This document shows positions 63,154 to 64,000 of a stretch of 64,000 nt of DNA, one piece after another. Every line of letters begins with the position of its first letter. The stretch's first letter is position 1. Made by a program: the position numbers and the translations under genes. The DNA comes from Microcystis aeruginosa FD4. GTDB lineage: Bacteria > Cyanobacteriota > Cyanobacteriia > Cyanobacteriales > Microcystaceae. The DNA lies in contig NZ_CP046973.1 of assembly GCF_009792235.1 (NCBI RefSeq), positions 1,798,001 through 1,862,000 of the forward strand. Direction: 5' to 3'. Below the pieces are notes generated by a model, which had not been told where the DNA came from, did not search any database, and saw nothing but the letters and a program-made list of their open reading frames with translations.

Positions 63154-63825
63154 ATGACCTTTACACCAGCTATTGATCCAGATATTGAATACCCCGATAG
63201 TGACGGTAAACCCATGGCCGATAATACCGAACAATATGAATGGATCGTGAAAATCAAAGAAAATCTTGAGATTCTCTTTGCTAATTCTCCTCAGGTTTTT
63301 ATTGCGGGGGATCTCCTCTGGTATCCCGTCCAAGATAAAAAAATTACTGGACCGGTTGCTCCCGATGTTATGGTAGTATTTGGTCGTCCGAAAGGAAGAA
63401 GGGGTTCCTATAAACAATGGCAAGAAGATAATATCGCTCCTCAAGTGGTCTTTGAAATTCTCTCCCCTTCTAATAGCTTAGAAGAAATGGAGCGAAAACT
63501 ACTCTTTTATCAACGTTATGGAGTGGAAGAATACTATCTCTATGATCCAGATTCTCATAATTTTCAAGGATGGTTGAGACAGGAAGGACTATTAAGTTCT
63601 ATACCTGAGATTAAGGGATGGGTTAGTCCTCGGTTAAATATCCGATTTGAATTGAGAGAAGATGGATTAGAAATTTATAGTTTAGATGGTCAGAAATTTT
63701 TAACTTCTATTGAGTTATCTCAAAGGTTAGAACAAGCAAGTTTACAATTAGAACAAGAGCGTCTTAAAGCTGAACGTTTAGCTGAATATATCCGTTCTCT
63801 GGGAATTGATCCCGATACTTTATAA
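63154..63825 (+). CDS. Uma2 endonuclease-like protein, tandem copy 3
   Basis: 223 residues; one coiled-coil unit, LEQASLQLEQERLKAERL. The ribosome site is AAAGGAG, the spacer to copy 2 is again 21 bp. Its DNA is a mosaic: some synonymous sites agree with copy 1 ('gatcgtgaaaatcaaagaa'), others with copy 2 ('ggttaaatatccgattt'), as after gene conversion. Confidence 0.88.
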   Translation: MTFTPAIDPDIEYPDSDGKPMADNTEQYEWIVKIKENLEILFANSPQVFIAGDLLWYPVQDKKITGPVAPDVMVVFGRPKGRRGSYKQWQEDNIAPQVVFEILSPSNSLEEMERKLLFYQRYGVEEYYLYDPDSHNFQGWLRQEGLLSSIPEIKGWVSPRLNIRFELREDGLEIYSLDGQKFLTSIELSQRLEQASLQLEQERLKAERLAEYIRSLGIDPDTL

Positions 63826-63942
63826 TGACATAAGTGATGGGTTGTGACGAATACTAAATTAACTGGTAAACTGCCTAAGTTATCGTCATTAAACCTAGTC
63901 TAGGGCTATACTTAACTATGTAATCACTAAAAAAGCAAATCT

Positions 63943-64000
63943 ATGAAAGCTTGGGCAAAATCTTTAGAAAAACCAGCAGTGGAATTTTCTGAAACCCAAT
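63943..64000 (+). CDS. Start of a probable carotenoid oxygenase, cut by the window end
   Basis: MKAWAKSLEKPAVEFSETQ, 19 codons, open to the window edge. The text resembles the first residues of cyanobacterial apocarotenoid-cleaving dioxygenases (RPE65 family), but this is too short to be firm. It is 117 bp after the last Uma2 gene, with a likely separate promoter. Confidence 0.45.
   Translation, partial: MKAWAKSLEKPAVEFSETQ

Overview
The window looks like chromosome of a unicellular, bloom-type cyanobacterium, most likely Microcystis. The reasons are the many GCGATCGC (HIP1) octamers, the clpR/clpP3 pair, sqdX, accB, a cyanobacterial chorismate lyase and DUF3326/DUF3531/DUF2103 genes, and a very high load of MITEs, IS remnants, heptamer repeats and Uma2/Rpn-type nuclease genes. 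This comes from reading the sequence only; no database search was run.

Layout. 0-6 kb: an oxidoreductase, a frameshifted oxoprolinase-like gene, chorismate lyase, then an mntA/hepT toxin-antitoxin pair in which each gene carries its own MITE, and a decayed IS630 transposase. 6.5-8 kb: two neighbouring genes that share an unusual N-terminal motif. 8-16.7 kb: housekeeping genes (clpP3, clpR, a quinone oxidoreductase, accB, efp) separated by repeat-rich spacers. A tnpB element sits between clpR and clpP3. 16.7-24 kb: a methyltransferase-nuclease fusion, a secreted protein, an Rpn nuclease, a Uma2 nuclease and a tight four-gene operon of unrecognised membrane proteins plus a HAF-repeat/PEP-CTERM protein.

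24-35.8 kb is mostly core cyanobacterial: a translationally coupled trio (small protein, DUF3326, CPBP protease), DUF3531, a GH116 glucosidase behind a 9-bp tandem array, a clpS operon, sqdX, a phosphopantetheinyl transferase and a class A beta-lactamase-like hydrolase. 36.1-38.1 kb holds the most unusual pair: a PD-(D/E)XK nuclease-like domain fused to a ParA ATPase, abutting a ParB-like protein with a coiled coil and a helix-hairpin-helix tail. Photolyase and an RND exporter follow.

43.6-51 kb is a recombination zone. A palindrome plus upstream region plus about 25-residue leader occurs three times, in front of a DUF4347 gene (now broken by an IS5-like element), an orphan leader and a 945-residue LVIVD/Calx-beta/RTX exoprotein, with Rpn nucleases in between. 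51-61.5 kb: tRNA-Cys, mtnB, a TM0106-type nuclease whose 3' end is formed by an IS605-like non-autonomous element, a cystine lyase-like enzyme, a split SNF2 helicase and DUF29. The window ends with three almost identical tandem Uma2 genes and the first codons of a probable carotenoid oxygenase.
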